This document shows, one piece after another, positions 12,825 to 22,746 of a stretch of DNA of 64,000 nt. Location of the stretch: NCBI GenBank assembly GCA_033807695.1, contig CM066307.1, positions 806,001 to 870,000 of the forward strand, written 5' to 3'. Within the stretch, counting starts at the first letter, position 1. The number at the start of each line of letters is the position of its first letter. The position numbers and the translations under genes are program-made. The DNA is from Daedaleopsis sinensis (taxonomy: Eukaryota > Basidiomycota > Agaricomycetes > Polyporales > Polyporaceae). The notes below the pieces were generated by a model that worked only from the letters and a program-made list of their open reading frames with translations, had not been told where the DNA came from and did not search any database.

Positions 12825-13441
12825 AGCTCAAGCTCAAGGAGCACCCTGCGCCAGTAGCGCTAGCTGTATTTCGCGCCTCCAGTGGCGACCGGCGCATATA
12901 TTGCTCATTGCAGCCTTGAAGCTTCAAGCTTCAACGTTTCAACTCTTTGGCAGTGTAGCACCCAGCTACAGCGTAGACTCTAGCTAGCAGCTGAGAGTGC
13001 TCGCTGAGATCTAAGGTGCATTCTCTGCACTACGTAGCAGGCTTTTGGCAGTCGGAAAGCGACATTTTAACGACATATACGACCTGTGCTCAACGTGGTT
13101 ACCGAAGAACTGATGAATGTTACGTACGAGACAAGTAGAATTACAACAGATCTGCACGCGTATGGGTTGATCAAGTTTTGCATACCAGCTGAGCCCGTTG
13201 TTAGTGAGGCAAATTATGCTTGCGCTGCCGCGCCCAGGGAACAACGGCGCGTGTTGATCATGACGCGGACGCTGCAGGAACCATGTTGGGGCGATGGCAA
13301 CAGGTATGTTGCGGGTCATGGTGGAAGGACGCAAATGAGGCAGAAGGGTTGCGTTGAGACACTATGTTACATTCAAGTTTACAAGTACTACACGACAAGA
13401 GGCGTCGCGTGCATCGACTTATTCCTTCTGATCGTCACTTT
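12825..13441. other. Intergenic between convergent genes, with short inverted repeats
   Basis: The 3' flanks of VPS39 (+) and the DUF2945 gene (-) meet here. Near 12821-12840 and 12914-12934 are imperfect inverted copies of a TTGAAGCT-rich motif around about 75 bp, which could form a hairpin. No coding potential is supported. Confidence 0.4.
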
Positions 13442-13928
13442 TCACTCATTAACCTTCTGGACGATGTTTGTCTCCTGCAAAGCAATGAACATGTGCATAT
13501 CGAGCGCAGATTGAGGAAAGAGTACATGCCTGGTAATTGGTAGACTTTCCGGTGTTGTCGTTCTTGATCTTGTAGCGCGCAGTCTGGGCAAACGGCTTAA
13601 GAGTTAGTGCTGGTGGTAACGAGGTAATACACTTACACCATCTTCGGAATCCATGACGTCCTCGATAGTTCCAGTGGAGTGCGAGACATTCTCCTCAGAA
13701 CCTAGAGGGTGGGTCGTCGTCAACAAGTGAGGTAACGATAGCGAATGCAAGAGCATACCACCGATGGGCCGGTACTCAACCTTGTCGCCCTTCTGGTACT
13801 GGCCCTTTTCGCCCTTGTTGTTCGCGGCCTTGTTGCCCATCTTGTTCTCAGCCTTGTCGCCCTTCTGAGGGATCGATGAGATTGGAAACTCGTGAGGCCA
13901 GACGGAAGCCTACCTTTTGACCGACCAT
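13442..13928 (-). CDS. Small DUF2945 (hypervirulence-associated, TUDOR-like) protein
   Basis: Five exons on the reverse strand: 13914-13928, 13759-13864, 13637-13701, 13530-13583 and 13442-13474. They total 273 nt (90 aa) in perfect phase. The first coding exon is only 15 nt (MVGQK). The lysine-rich N-terminus precedes a compact domain: QKGDKVEYRPIGGSEENVSHSTGTIEDVMDSEDGTARYKIKNDNTGKSTNYQETNIVQKVNE. The GDKVEY...GTI...YKIKNDNTGK pattern is that of the small fungal DUF2945/'hypervirulence-associated protein TUDOR' family, whose molecular role is not established. The last intron (13475-13529) requires a GC donor to give the expected ETNIV ending. If unspliced, the frame stays open and yields a different tail. 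A TATATATA element lies about 85 bp upstream. Confidence 0.85.
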
Positions 13929-14010
13929 GATTGTGATGGAGATTTGTGAGAGCTGCGGGGGTGGGGGTCTGGAGAGAGCTATTGGCCTTCGTTGACTGAG
14001 GAATGAGTGT

Positions 14011-14018
14011 TATATATA
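14011..14018 (-). promoter_or_regulatory. TATA box of the DUF2945 gene
   Basis: TATATATA lies 83-90 bp upstream of the ATG at 13928 on the reverse strand, a usual place for a fungal core promoter element. Position and sequence only; no transcript evidence. Confidence 0.5.
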
Positions 14019-14843
14019 CTCGGTCAGGACGAGATTGTGTCATCGGTGTCGTCAACGACGGCAAAGGCGTTGGTCACTGACGTCGGTGAGCTATGCGTCG
14101 CATCCCAGCTCCGCTGCCGTAGGAGGTAAGAGAATGACCAAATTTGGGAAGACGGGGACGTACTGACGCAATGGCGGATCGACGAGACGCGGCGGTGGGG
14201 GGTAAATCGGATGAAGCCACGTTCTAGGATGCGAATCATGGCGACCACCTCCCGTCTAGCCTCGTCGTCATCCTCGTCGTCATCTCGAGGGCAGCCACAT
14301 GATCTCCGTTACTACTCTCGCCGTCGACCACGAACGAAGACACGTTCAAGTCACAAGTTAACCCCGGGGTGATTTGAATTACTTACTACTTATACTATCG
14401 ACCAGTTTCAACCGTGAGCGGGGCGTCGCATTGTTGATGCATATCCCACCTAAGAACTTTATGAGGCTTGGAATTCTTGATATTGAGAGGGTCGTCATTC
14501 TACTACTATGTATGTAGTAGGAGGAGCAGCCTGTGCACAACGTTATGGATGCTTCGCAAAACTCCGAATCGGCCGAACCACTGACGGGCGCTCGGGACTC
14601 GGAACAAGCATAACCGGTGGTTTGCACAACCGCCGCGTCTTGGCCGCGTCCATTGCCAAACGGACTTGCGAGAGGACACAATTGCGTTGCTTCTATTCAA
14701 CACATTTTAAAATCCAACCACCCAACTGCTCTCACAGTCTGCGAATCTCCCGCTGCCGTCGCTCGCCTTTTCGAAATGACATGTAGACGGTTACGCTCAC
14801 TGGCACTGCTGGCAGCTTTCTCCCCGGGCTAGGACTGGCGTAG

Positions 14844-14850
14844 TATATAA
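14844..14850 (+). promoter_or_regulatory. TATA box of the P450 gene
   Basis: TATATAA lies 91-97 bp upstream of the ATG at 14941. A strong TATA box suits an inducible P450 better than the TATA-less housekeeping neighbours. Confidence 0.5.
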
Positions 14851-14940
14851 TGTGGCTCCGCGACGAGTTAACCTCAGAACAACTTACAAGTCCTCTGGCG
14901 TCCCTAACGCGACTGAGCAACATCTACCATACTCTGCTAT

Positions 14941-17381
14941 GATTCAGCCTGCACTCCAAGCTCTACTGCTACTCAGCGGTTTATCGCTCCTCTTGACGGT
15001 CTTCCGCAGACTCCTCTCCAAGTCGACTCTCAACCAAGTTCCTGGTCCCAGATCATCTTCCTTTCTCTATGGTACGCTCTAAGTCATGATTGTACCAATG
15101 GTTGTCCCCCCTCCTAAGCGTGCTGTGGTGTTGGCAGGAAACTACAAGGACATCCTCAGCATGAACTCGTGGGCATTCCACCGCGAATTGCTTGAGAAAT
15201 GGTCCAGCACGTCCACGCTTCAAGGCTCGTTTGGAGCGAGTATTCCTCTTCGCATCCACCATCCGTACACTCATCTTTCGATTTCGGCGCATAGGTCAAG
15301 ATGCTCTATACCTACGACCCGACTGCTTTGCATCACATTCTAGTCAAGGATCAATACGTTTACGAGGAAACCGTTTTCTTCGTGAAGTATGTTGACCGCA
15401 GAACTGTACTCTTGGCACGGCTGACCGCCTTATTGTAGGAGTCACCTCATGGTTCTCGGCGAAGGTCTCCTCTCGAGTCTCGGTATGATTTCCTATCATC
15501 ATAGCCCATGAGCTCACATCAAACGATCGAGTCAGGAAATGTGCACAAGAAACAGCGCAAGATTCTAAACCCGATCTTCTCGAGCAAGCATATGCGTGAC
15601 ATGCTGCCCATATTCTACGACGTCGGCCGCTCGGTACGCGTCAGTGGTAGCACATACGTAAGATTTCACTCATGCACCCCCAACCAACACAGCTCCAGCA
15701 AGCAATAGACTCGCGAGTAGCGACCGGACCGGCCGAATTGGACATGTGCCAGTGGATGGGACGTACGTCCCTGGAGCTCGTAGGCCAGGCCGGCCTCGGA
15801 TATTCATTCGATCCCCTCGTCCGAGACAACGCGGATGCCTTCGGCGACGCGCTCAAATCGTTCGCGTAGGTCCCTGTCTCCCGCTCGACCGAGACAGATC
15901 CCCACACTCACACACACATCGCTCACTAGCGCTGCGATGCACCAGACGGCGATGCTGCGCCGACTCCTTCCGTACCTGCCGACCATACGCGCCTGGGGCA
16001 TCGGCCACAAGCTCCTGCAGCTGTTCCCGGTGGACAGCGTGCGGCGCTTGACGGCGATCGGGGACACCCTCTACGAACGGTCCGTGGCTATCGTTGCGGA
16101 AAAACGGCGCGCGCTCGCGATGGGCGACGAGGCGGTCGCACAGCAGATTGGCTCCGGGAAGGATATCTTGAGCGTTCTCCGTAAGCCCTAAGAAGTGCTC
16201 GCCATGCGCTCGCGACTCGCCGCTGCTAATCACTCGCATTCGTATAATCCATGCAGTACAAGCGAACATGAAGTCTTCCGAGAATGAGCGGCTGTCTGAG
16301 GACGAGATCATTGGCCAACTGAGGTGCGCAACCACCTTGCCGCGACACAACGGTCGTAGTAGCTTGTCGCTAAAACACGCGTCCTGCCCAGCACTCTGAT
16401 TCTGGCCGCTATGGACACGACCTCGAGTGCGCTCTCGCTCATCCTGACCCGGCTCGCCGAGCACCCCGAAGTCCAACAGAAGCTGCGGGAAGAGATCGTA
16501 AGCAGCGGCGCCGACGAGGGCTTGGACTACGACACGCTCTCGAACCTCCCGTACATGGACGCCGTCTGTCGCGAGACACTGCGACTGTGAGTGTTCCCAA
16601 TCACCCATCGTGTGTAAACGCACTGAACGAACGCTGCACAGTAATCCTCCGGTGTCGCAGGTGTTCCGAGAGTATGTCCGCCGCTCGCCACTTTATTCTT
16701 TCCCTACGCACGCTGATCGGCGCCGGCCAGGACCCGCGAGGACGTCGTCCTGCCGCTCTCAGAGCCCATCAAGGGCGTCAACGGGCAGGCCATCAAGGAG
16801 ATCTACCTCGAGAAGGACACGGTGATAGCGGTCTCGCTCATCAACGCGAACCGCAATAAGGCGATCTGGGGCGAGGACGCGCTCGAGTGGAAGCCCGAGC
16901 GCTGGCTCGGCACGCTGCCCAAGTCGGTCGCGGATGCCAAAATCCCCGGGGTGTACTCTAACCTGTGAGTCACAGCGATGTGTCTCAGTAGCTGCGCGCC
17001 GCTGACCGCGACTCTGGCAGTATGACTTTCTTGGGCGGCGGACGCGCGTGCATGTAGGTCCCCGTGCATATCGCTTCCTGTGACACTGGGCTGGATGTTG
17101 ACAGCATTGATGTGATACAGCGGCTTCAAGTTCTCCCAGATGGAAATGAGTATGTCTTGCGTGATCACCACTAGTACTCGTGAGAGACACCCGCTGACAG
17201 CCTGAGCGTCCTCGCAGAGGTCATACTGGCGCTCCTCATCTCCAAGTTCACGTTCGAGCTGTCCGAGAAGCCCGTCTACTGGAACTCGTCTGGGGTGCAG
17301 TACCCCTCCGTCGGCAAGTTTGGAGAGGATGCCTCCTTGCCCATGAAAGTCGCCCGAGTGGCTGCTAAGAGCACGGCTTAG
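14941..17381 (+). CDS. Cytochrome P450 monooxygenase
   Basis: Haem-thiolate monooxygenase, membrane-anchored in the ER. The N-terminus has a hydrophobic anchor (ALLLLSGLSLLLTVF) followed by a Pro-rich hinge (NQVPGPRSS). The C-helix region is KKQRKILNPIFSSKHM. The I-helix oxygen-binding motif is AAMDTTSSA, the K-helix ExxR is ETLRL, the PERW region is EWKPERWLG, and the Cys-haem loop is FLGGGRACIGFKF. An intron splits that loop between the Cys-Ile and Gly codons. The gene has well over ten short introns; the product is about 520 aa, normal for the family, and all key residues are present. It resembles the large Agaricomycete P450 expansions involved in xenobiotic or secondary metabolism; substrate and exact CYP family cannot be set by eye. 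Neighbours (Vps39, PAH protein) do not suggest a biosynthetic cluster. Confidence 0.93.
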
Positions 17382-17776
17382 CTCCTTCCGGTGGCACCAG
17401 CCCGCTTTTAGTACGTTTGGCCGTTTGGATCGCTACGCATGCTAACGAGGGACGATCGTGCTGAATGGATCTGACATCCGTTTTGCCCAACAGCTTTGTC
17501 GTTGATGTCGACAAACCACACCTTTTGTTTCTTCTTTTGCGTACCAACGCTGCTGCGTGCATTCTATATTGCTCAAATAACTTTGTATAACTCGTTCGTT
17601 ATAAGATCGCTCCCTCACATCAACAGAGCCCGCTCACTGCTCACGCACACACCTGCACCTATTGCCCGCTTCAAAGTTTTGAAAGGACTTACCCTTGGGC
17701 AGCAAGTGAGGTCTCGTCGCCTCGACTATCAATCTTCCACATACTTTCGATATCGATAGTCCTACGAAACGCTGAC
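17382..17776. other. Intergenic, P450 3' UTR and promoter of the PAH gene
   Basis: About 395 bp. No repeated or coding feature is supported. Confidence 0.45.
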
Positions 17777-18535
17777 ATGAACGACAACTCTGGTCGTCGA
17801 CTTACTCCAGGCCAACAGCGGCAACGCATGGTAGCAGAAGCACGAAATTACCTTAATGCTGCCCGGCTGCGCCTCCACGACGAACCACAACTTTACACCA
17901 GATTCATTGACATGCTGTTCGCGTTGAAACCCAAATCGTGAGTTTCTTTCTGCCCCATCGCCCGGACGACGAACGGATGTGCTGATCTTGTCCACGGCGT
18001 CCCACACGGCAGAGCCGACGTCCCCCAGGTCATCCTGCGCGTCGCGGCGCTGCTCCGCCACTACCCGGACATCATCGATGGCTTCCACACGTACTTGCCT
18101 CCTGGATACCGCATCGAGATCCGAAACCCGAAGACTGTCGAGCTCACGACGCCCTCCGGGAACTTTGTCAAGCACGTCGCTTCGGGCGAGGACATGCACG
18201 CGCCGCTCGCTGGGCCACTTCGTTTGGTCCGCAAAGCCGTGCAGGGGGGCCCTCAGGGCACCGTAGCCCGCCCGTCCCCGCTGCGATTGTCCTTCGTCCC
18301 GAGTGCCACGGAAGATACCGCGCCCGTCCAAGTCGAGGGTCAGGACGCGCCGCAGTCGCCACAGCCTGAGGTTGGGGAGCCGAGTGGCGGCGATGCTTCC
18401 AAGGGCTTGCTACCTCGCACGAGATGTAAGCATACACTTGACCGTCATTCGTCTGGCTCTGTTCTGATACTCACCTCACCAGTTGAACCGGTAATACATA
18501 GGAGCTTGGTAGAACGTCCGCGGTATTATTATTAA
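17777..18535 (+). CDS. Stand-alone PAH-domain protein (Sin3-type)
   Basis: Three exons, 17777-17937, 18013-18425 and 18483-18535, give 208 aa with consistent phase. Residues about 15-85 form one paired amphipathic helix domain: EARNYLNAARLRLHDEPQLYTRFIDML, then VPQVILRVAALLRHYPDIIDGFHTYLPPGYRIEI. In Sin3 corepressors such PAH domains bind short helical motifs of transcription factors. Here the rest is short and disordered (Pro, Gln and Glu-rich), with no second PAH and no histone-deacetylase interaction region; full Sin3 is well over 1,000 aa. It may act as a small competitor or adaptor for Sin3 partners, which is inference. The second intron is 57 nt and stop-free, so its retention would also keep the frame. 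Confidence 0.8.
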
Positions 18536-18986
18536 GTTACTTTGGAAGTAGGTAATCGATTCCATTCAGAGGCGAGGGAATGAGTACGCACTAAGTACCT
18601 GACATGGTTTCGAGCGGATGTGCCGGACACAACTTGTGTACCCGTGAATAATGACTGTGATATGGATGCTTGAATAGGCTTGAATGTTAGAAGTCTTGAC
18701 TGGTGGGACTGTGTGACGGCCGCCGCGGCGCTATATATCCTCTGGCAGGAATTCTACAAACGTCAATTACGCTTGCTAGAGGTCACTGAAAACATAGGTA
18801 GTATGCGTTGATTCGATGCGTTGAAGGTAGGTCGCTGCGATGGTAGGATTATGGTGGTAGTACTGTGATGCATGTACTCTAGTACTAAGTACTAGTACCT
18901 GTCACGGTATACTAGTTTTTGAGGAGCGTTAGTGAGTGTGGACGCGTTACATAGGTATTATACCAATCCAACTGCAAAGTAGGTAT
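18536..18986. other. Intergenic between the PAH gene and tRNA-Ser
   Basis: About 450 bp, relatively AT-rich with repeated TAGTACT/AGTACT words near 18880-18900. No gene is seen. Confidence 0.45.
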
Positions 18987-19080
18987 GTCACTTTGCCGGA
19001 GTGGTTAACGGGATCGCCTGCTATTCATAGCTGCCAGCGGTTGGGCTTTGCCCGCGAGTGTTCGAATCGCTCAGGTGACG
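18987..19080 (+). tRNA. tRNA-Ser(GCT), type II, with a 12-nt intron
   Basis: A cloverleaf can be drawn by hand. The acceptor stem pairs GTCACTT (18987-18993) with AGGTGAC (19073-19079), with one G-T pair. The D stem is CCG/CGG. The anticodon stem is ATCGC (19013-19017) with GCGGT (19037-19041). The long variable arm is GGGC-TTT-GCCC. The T stem is GAGTG/CGCTC with loop TTCGAAT. The anticodon GCT is at 19020-19022, followed by A37. The canonical intron position then holds 12 extra bases (19024-19035). The long variable arm and GCT anticodon identify serine, reading AGC/AGT codons. A run of six T follows at once. Confidence 0.9.
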
Positions 19081-19081
19081 C

Positions 19082-19087
19082 TTTTTT
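19082..19087 (+). terminator. RNA polymerase III T-run terminator of tRNA-Ser
   Basis: Six T residues start one base after the discriminator base of tRNA-Ser, as expected for Pol III termination. Confidence 0.8.
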
Positions 19088-19206
19088 GTCCCAGCGCTCC
19101 GCAAAGCACACTGAAAGTCGACATTTGGACTCTGAGTGACGCGCTGGGACCTGCTGGGACCCATCAATTGCCTCTCCTCCCGTCATTCCTTACTGACTCC
19201 CTGACC

Positions 19207-20382
19207 ATGTCCGACCATCTAAACACCGAGGAAGAGGACCTTCTCCAGGTCAGATTACTCGTACCTCGCTGGCGAACCCATCCTGATACGTTTCTGCACA
19301 GTCCGCGCTCGAGAACGCCTTCACTCCGACACCATTGCCTCGTCAAGTCGTAGTGCCGGCACCCATTTCCCAAGCTTCCTCTCAGCCTACGCCTCCATCT
19401 GAGCCGACTCCACAAGCTGCTCTAGAAGCAGCAGCAAACGCTGGGGAGCCCGAATCTGCAGAAGATGTTTGGAAAGCAGAGTACGAGGCGAACGTAGCCG
19501 AATGGCGAAAACAGTCGGCCGAGCAACGTCAGAAAGCCGAGGACACGCGCGCCGAGTGGGAGGCCATCCGCGAGAAGGAGCGGAAGGAGGGCAAGGCTCC
19601 TCCGAGCATATTGAGCGAGTCCACGAGCGGTTGGGAGAATGTCGGTGGAAGCCTAACTGTGTCCACCGCTGGGGCTGCACCTAGTCCGGCGGACGCGCGG
19701 GATCTTGTGAGCGGTGAGGGCGAAGGCGGACACTCTAAAGAGTACCTTGAGGTGCGTCTCCACGTGTGCCCCGTGAAATGAAGTGAGGGGCACGAGGCGT
19801 TGACCACCATCTATATCCTCCAATACGCGCGCTCAGACTGTTCTCCCTGGTACGTCGACATCGACGTCTACCCCTCCATCGCACGAGAAGTCGCCTTCGC
19901 ACCCCTCCTCTGAGCCTGAGTCGTCCAAGCAGGACAAGTGGGACTCTATGGCCTCCTCGCTCACCTCGTCGTTCCCGTCCATGTCGTTCCCCTCGGACCC
20001 GCACTCGCCCACGTCGTCCGGGGCCCTCCGCGATCTCCCTCCACATCTCGCGCACGAGCACGCGCAGACAGCAGGACCTGGCCGAAGCGACGCGCACGGA
20101 CACCCTCACCACCACCAGCCTCAGGAGCCCCCGCGTACGGCCACGATGTCGGTTTTCGACAGCTCTCTGAGCACGAAGACGCGCGCGCTCGCGCTCCTGT
20201 CAAGTGTCGCGATCAATGTCCTACTCCCCTTCGTGAACGGCGTCATGCTGGGCTTTGGCGAGATCTTCGCGAAGAACCTTGTGAGCTGGCTGGGTTGGAA
20301 GGTTCCGGGCACAGCTAGTGCGGCGAGCTCTCGTGGCTCCGGGAGGACCGCATCTGGACTGGGTTTGGGTAGGAGGCAGTAA
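19207..20382 (+). CDS. mim1: Mitochondrial outer-membrane import protein Mim1 (Tom13) with long N-terminal extension
   Basis: Three exons, 19207-19248, 19302-19751 and 19837-20382, give 345 aa. The diagnostic part is near the C-terminus: STKTRALALLSSVAINVLLPFVNGVMLGFGEIFAKNLVSWLGWK. This matches the single transmembrane, Gly-rich core of Mim1 (INxxLPFxNGVMLGFGEIFA). Mim1 inserts signal-anchored and multispan proteins and TOM subunits into the mitochondrial outer membrane. Yeast Mim1 is only a little over 100 aa; here about 270 residues of Ala/Glu/Ser/Pro-rich, predicted-disordered sequence precede the membrane domain, with a charged helix around WKAEYEANVAEWRKQSAEQRQKAEDTRAEWEAIREKERKEG. This extension may be cytosolic and typical of basidiomycetes; its function is unknown. 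Confidence 0.88.
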
Positions 20383-20733
20383 GTAGTATAGAGACAGTAG
20401 TACTTGGAGAACACTGTTGCCTACGCGCACACTATCGTTACATGCAGCTAATGGACACTTAAGTATTGGCTCTGTACCCGCTCATGATCAGATGGCGCGT
20501 CGCGTCGGAGCTTGCGGACGAAACGCGATTTGTACAGGCGTCTATTCACGGAACATATCCCGACTTCACGCTGAGGTCATACTCAGCCTCCTCCCCATCC
20601 GTCCGTGTGCCTCTTGCCATTCTCTGCACACGACGACCTCGCACGACCACAAGTCTTGGACTAACGCCGGTCTTGATCAAGTGCCCCATACACTCTGAGA
20701 GCTGGATGAACTAGACAAGCTCGTTTCTCTCGA
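20383..20733. other. Intergenic, Mim1 3' UTR and promoter of the carrier gene
   Basis: 350 bp. No further feature is supported. Confidence 0.45.
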
Positions 20734-21949
20734 ATGACCTCCGATGGATCCTTGAAACGAAAGGACAGGCAAAGCCTCCAGTACATTGCTCTCTCAGGCA
20801 CCGCTGGAGGTATCGCTGGATGTGTCGTACGTATGTTCTGCGTGCTCAAGTGCTTACTGTGATACATAACTGCAGAGGTCATAGGCGAAGACTGCAGTCG
20901 CACCCTTGGATAGAGTGAAGATCCTCTTCCAGGCATCCAACCCCGACTTCCAGAAATACGCAGGTACGTGCCATCTTTCGTACCACTCTACACACTGCAC
21001 ACATACACCCCATTCCCCGCCAACAGGATCATGGAGCGGTGCGTTTCGTGCGGTCGCGCAGATCTATTCAGAAAACGGTGTCCGAGGCCTCCTCCAGGGT
21101 CATTCTGCTACCCTTCTTCGTATCTTCCCATATGCTGCTATCAAATTCATGGCATATGACCAGATACATCCCGTGAGTCCCGACGATATCTTTATACGCT
21201 CGTATCTCAAAAGCTACGCCTATGTTACAGCTTCTCATGCCGACACCGGACAGCGAGACGAACGTCCGCCGATTCTTGGCTGGCGCAGCTTCTGGTACGT
21301 CGTTTTTCCCTCTATTTCGATGCCCACGCTCTGACAGTGCACACCAGGTGTCACCTCCGTCTTCTGCACATATCCGCTTGAACTTATACGCGTCCGCATG
21401 GCGTTCAGCACGCGCCACGACCCTACCCGCCGCCCCTCCTTCCTCTCCGCCATGCGTGTCATCTACACGGAAGGAGCATCTTCCCCAGCCACGTCTTCCC
21501 CGTCCCAGCACCTGTTCGCGCGATTTCCTCTGCTCAAGTTCTACCGCGGCTTCACCGTCACCGTCGCGGGCATGGTTCCTTACGCGGGCACGTCCTTCCT
21601 CTTCTGGGGCTATCTCCGCGCTTTGGTGCGCCCGCCGCCCTCTGCAGCATCCTCCGAGACGTCGACGAGCAAGCCCACGTCGGACCTCGCGATTGGTGCC
21701 ATTTCGGGCGCGCTCGCGCAGACCGTGTCATACCCCTTCGAGGTCGTGCGGCGCCGGATGCAGGTCGGCGGGCTCACACAGCCGGACAGGTGGGTGCGGT
21801 GGGGCGAGACCGTGCGCACCATATGGACTTCCAGGGGCTGGCGCGGCTTCTACGTTGGGTTGAGCATCGGCTACTTGAAGGTCGTCCCGATGACGGCGAT
21901 CAGCTACACGGTGTGGCAGAGGCTCAAACCAGTATTTGGACTGACATGA
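20734..21949 (+). CDS. leu5: Mitochondrial carrier, Leu5/SLC25A16 type (probable CoA carrier)
   Basis: Inner-membrane solute carrier with three tandem repeats. It begins [31 protein letters not shown]. Signature loops are visible in all three repeats: PLDRVK (repeat 1), PLELIRVRM (repeat 2) and PFEVVRRRM (repeat 3). The helix pairs between them include [33 protein letters not shown] and [27 protein letters not shown]. The first repeat ([16 protein letters not shown]) and the long linker before the third repeat ([18 protein letters not shown]) fit the Leu5/Graves-disease carrier group, which supports CoA accumulation in mitochondria; the exact substrate is family inference. There are at least four short introns, and the product is about 345 aa. 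It is convergent with the downstream minus-strand genes. Confidence 0.9.
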
Positions 21950-22140
21950 GACATGCGGGCATTATATCACTAGTTTCTTTCTTGACTTACACGCATGCTT
22001 GCAATTGCAACGCGCCTTCACAAGCACACACTGTACGCCGCGCCTTAACCGAAGATGGCATCATCGACGCCGATGACAAGCCAGAGGATACAAGAATCCT
22101 GCAAAATATACAAGCAGTTCGAGAACAACGAAACCTACTA

Positions 22141-22633
22141 TTACTCAATGCAAGAGCCCTTAATGAGAACAGCAACGCCTATGCGCATCGCAAACGTCAG
22201 TGCGTAAGCCAATATAGTGTACATAATTGACTGTTGCCTTCGCCCCACGCCATCTCTTGAGTATAGTGAACCGGAGGACCCCAGGCGATGACTTCGAGCC
22301 TGCTCAACACTCGGCGTTGAGGATGCAGCCGAAGGTAGTTGATTGAGGATGCTCGCGCCGACGAGGGTGAAGAGGAGGCCGGCGATCAAAGTGACAAGGA
22401 GAGAGCCTGTAATGACGGCAAGGAAATATACGATGGCGAGGTCGGTCGGTTGTGCTCATTCGTCATCCGAGCGATCCCGTTGGTGTGTACAGTGCGCGTG
22501 GACCTCGTCCGCAGCTTCGCGCTAGGAAGGTGGAGGACCGTCCATTGGGAAGAGAACAGGATCTCCGGGAGAGATCAATAGACGGAGACGACGGCGTGTC
22601 TGTGATGAGGGATGGATGCCAGACGGCCACCAT
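22141..22633 (-). CDS. Possible small single-pass membrane protein
   Basis: An ATG at 22633 (MVAVWHPSLITDTPSSPSID) opens a frame. A 49-nt candidate intron with a weak GTCCAC donor joins it to a strongly hydrophobic stretch: LAIVYFLAVITGSLLVTLIAGLLFTLVGASIL. This is followed by a Ser/Arg-rich tail. The hydrophobic helix is the only positive evidence. The donor is poor and I recognise no family. It could be a real short membrane protein or a chance frame in the space between the convergent carrier and DENND6 genes. Confidence 0.3.
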
Positions 22634-22746
22634 GGCCTATATGACAGGAGCTGGGCAAACCCTTGTGTGCATTTCCTCCAGGCTCCAGCGCGACTGTTTT
22701 CCAGCATCAAATACCATAGGCATAGATCGTAATCGGTGGCCACGAC

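Larger units (their letters stand above)
13929..14940. other. Divergent promoter region between the DUF2945 gene and the P450
   Basis: About 1 kb. It contains a TATA box for each flank (listed separately) and a GTC/ATC-rich simple-sequence patch near 14262-14288. No gene is seen. Confidence 0.5.

Noticed and set aside
15853..16623. Long reverse-strand frame (256 codons) opposite the P450
   Set aside because: It overlaps several P450 exons that carry real motifs; its translation has no family content.
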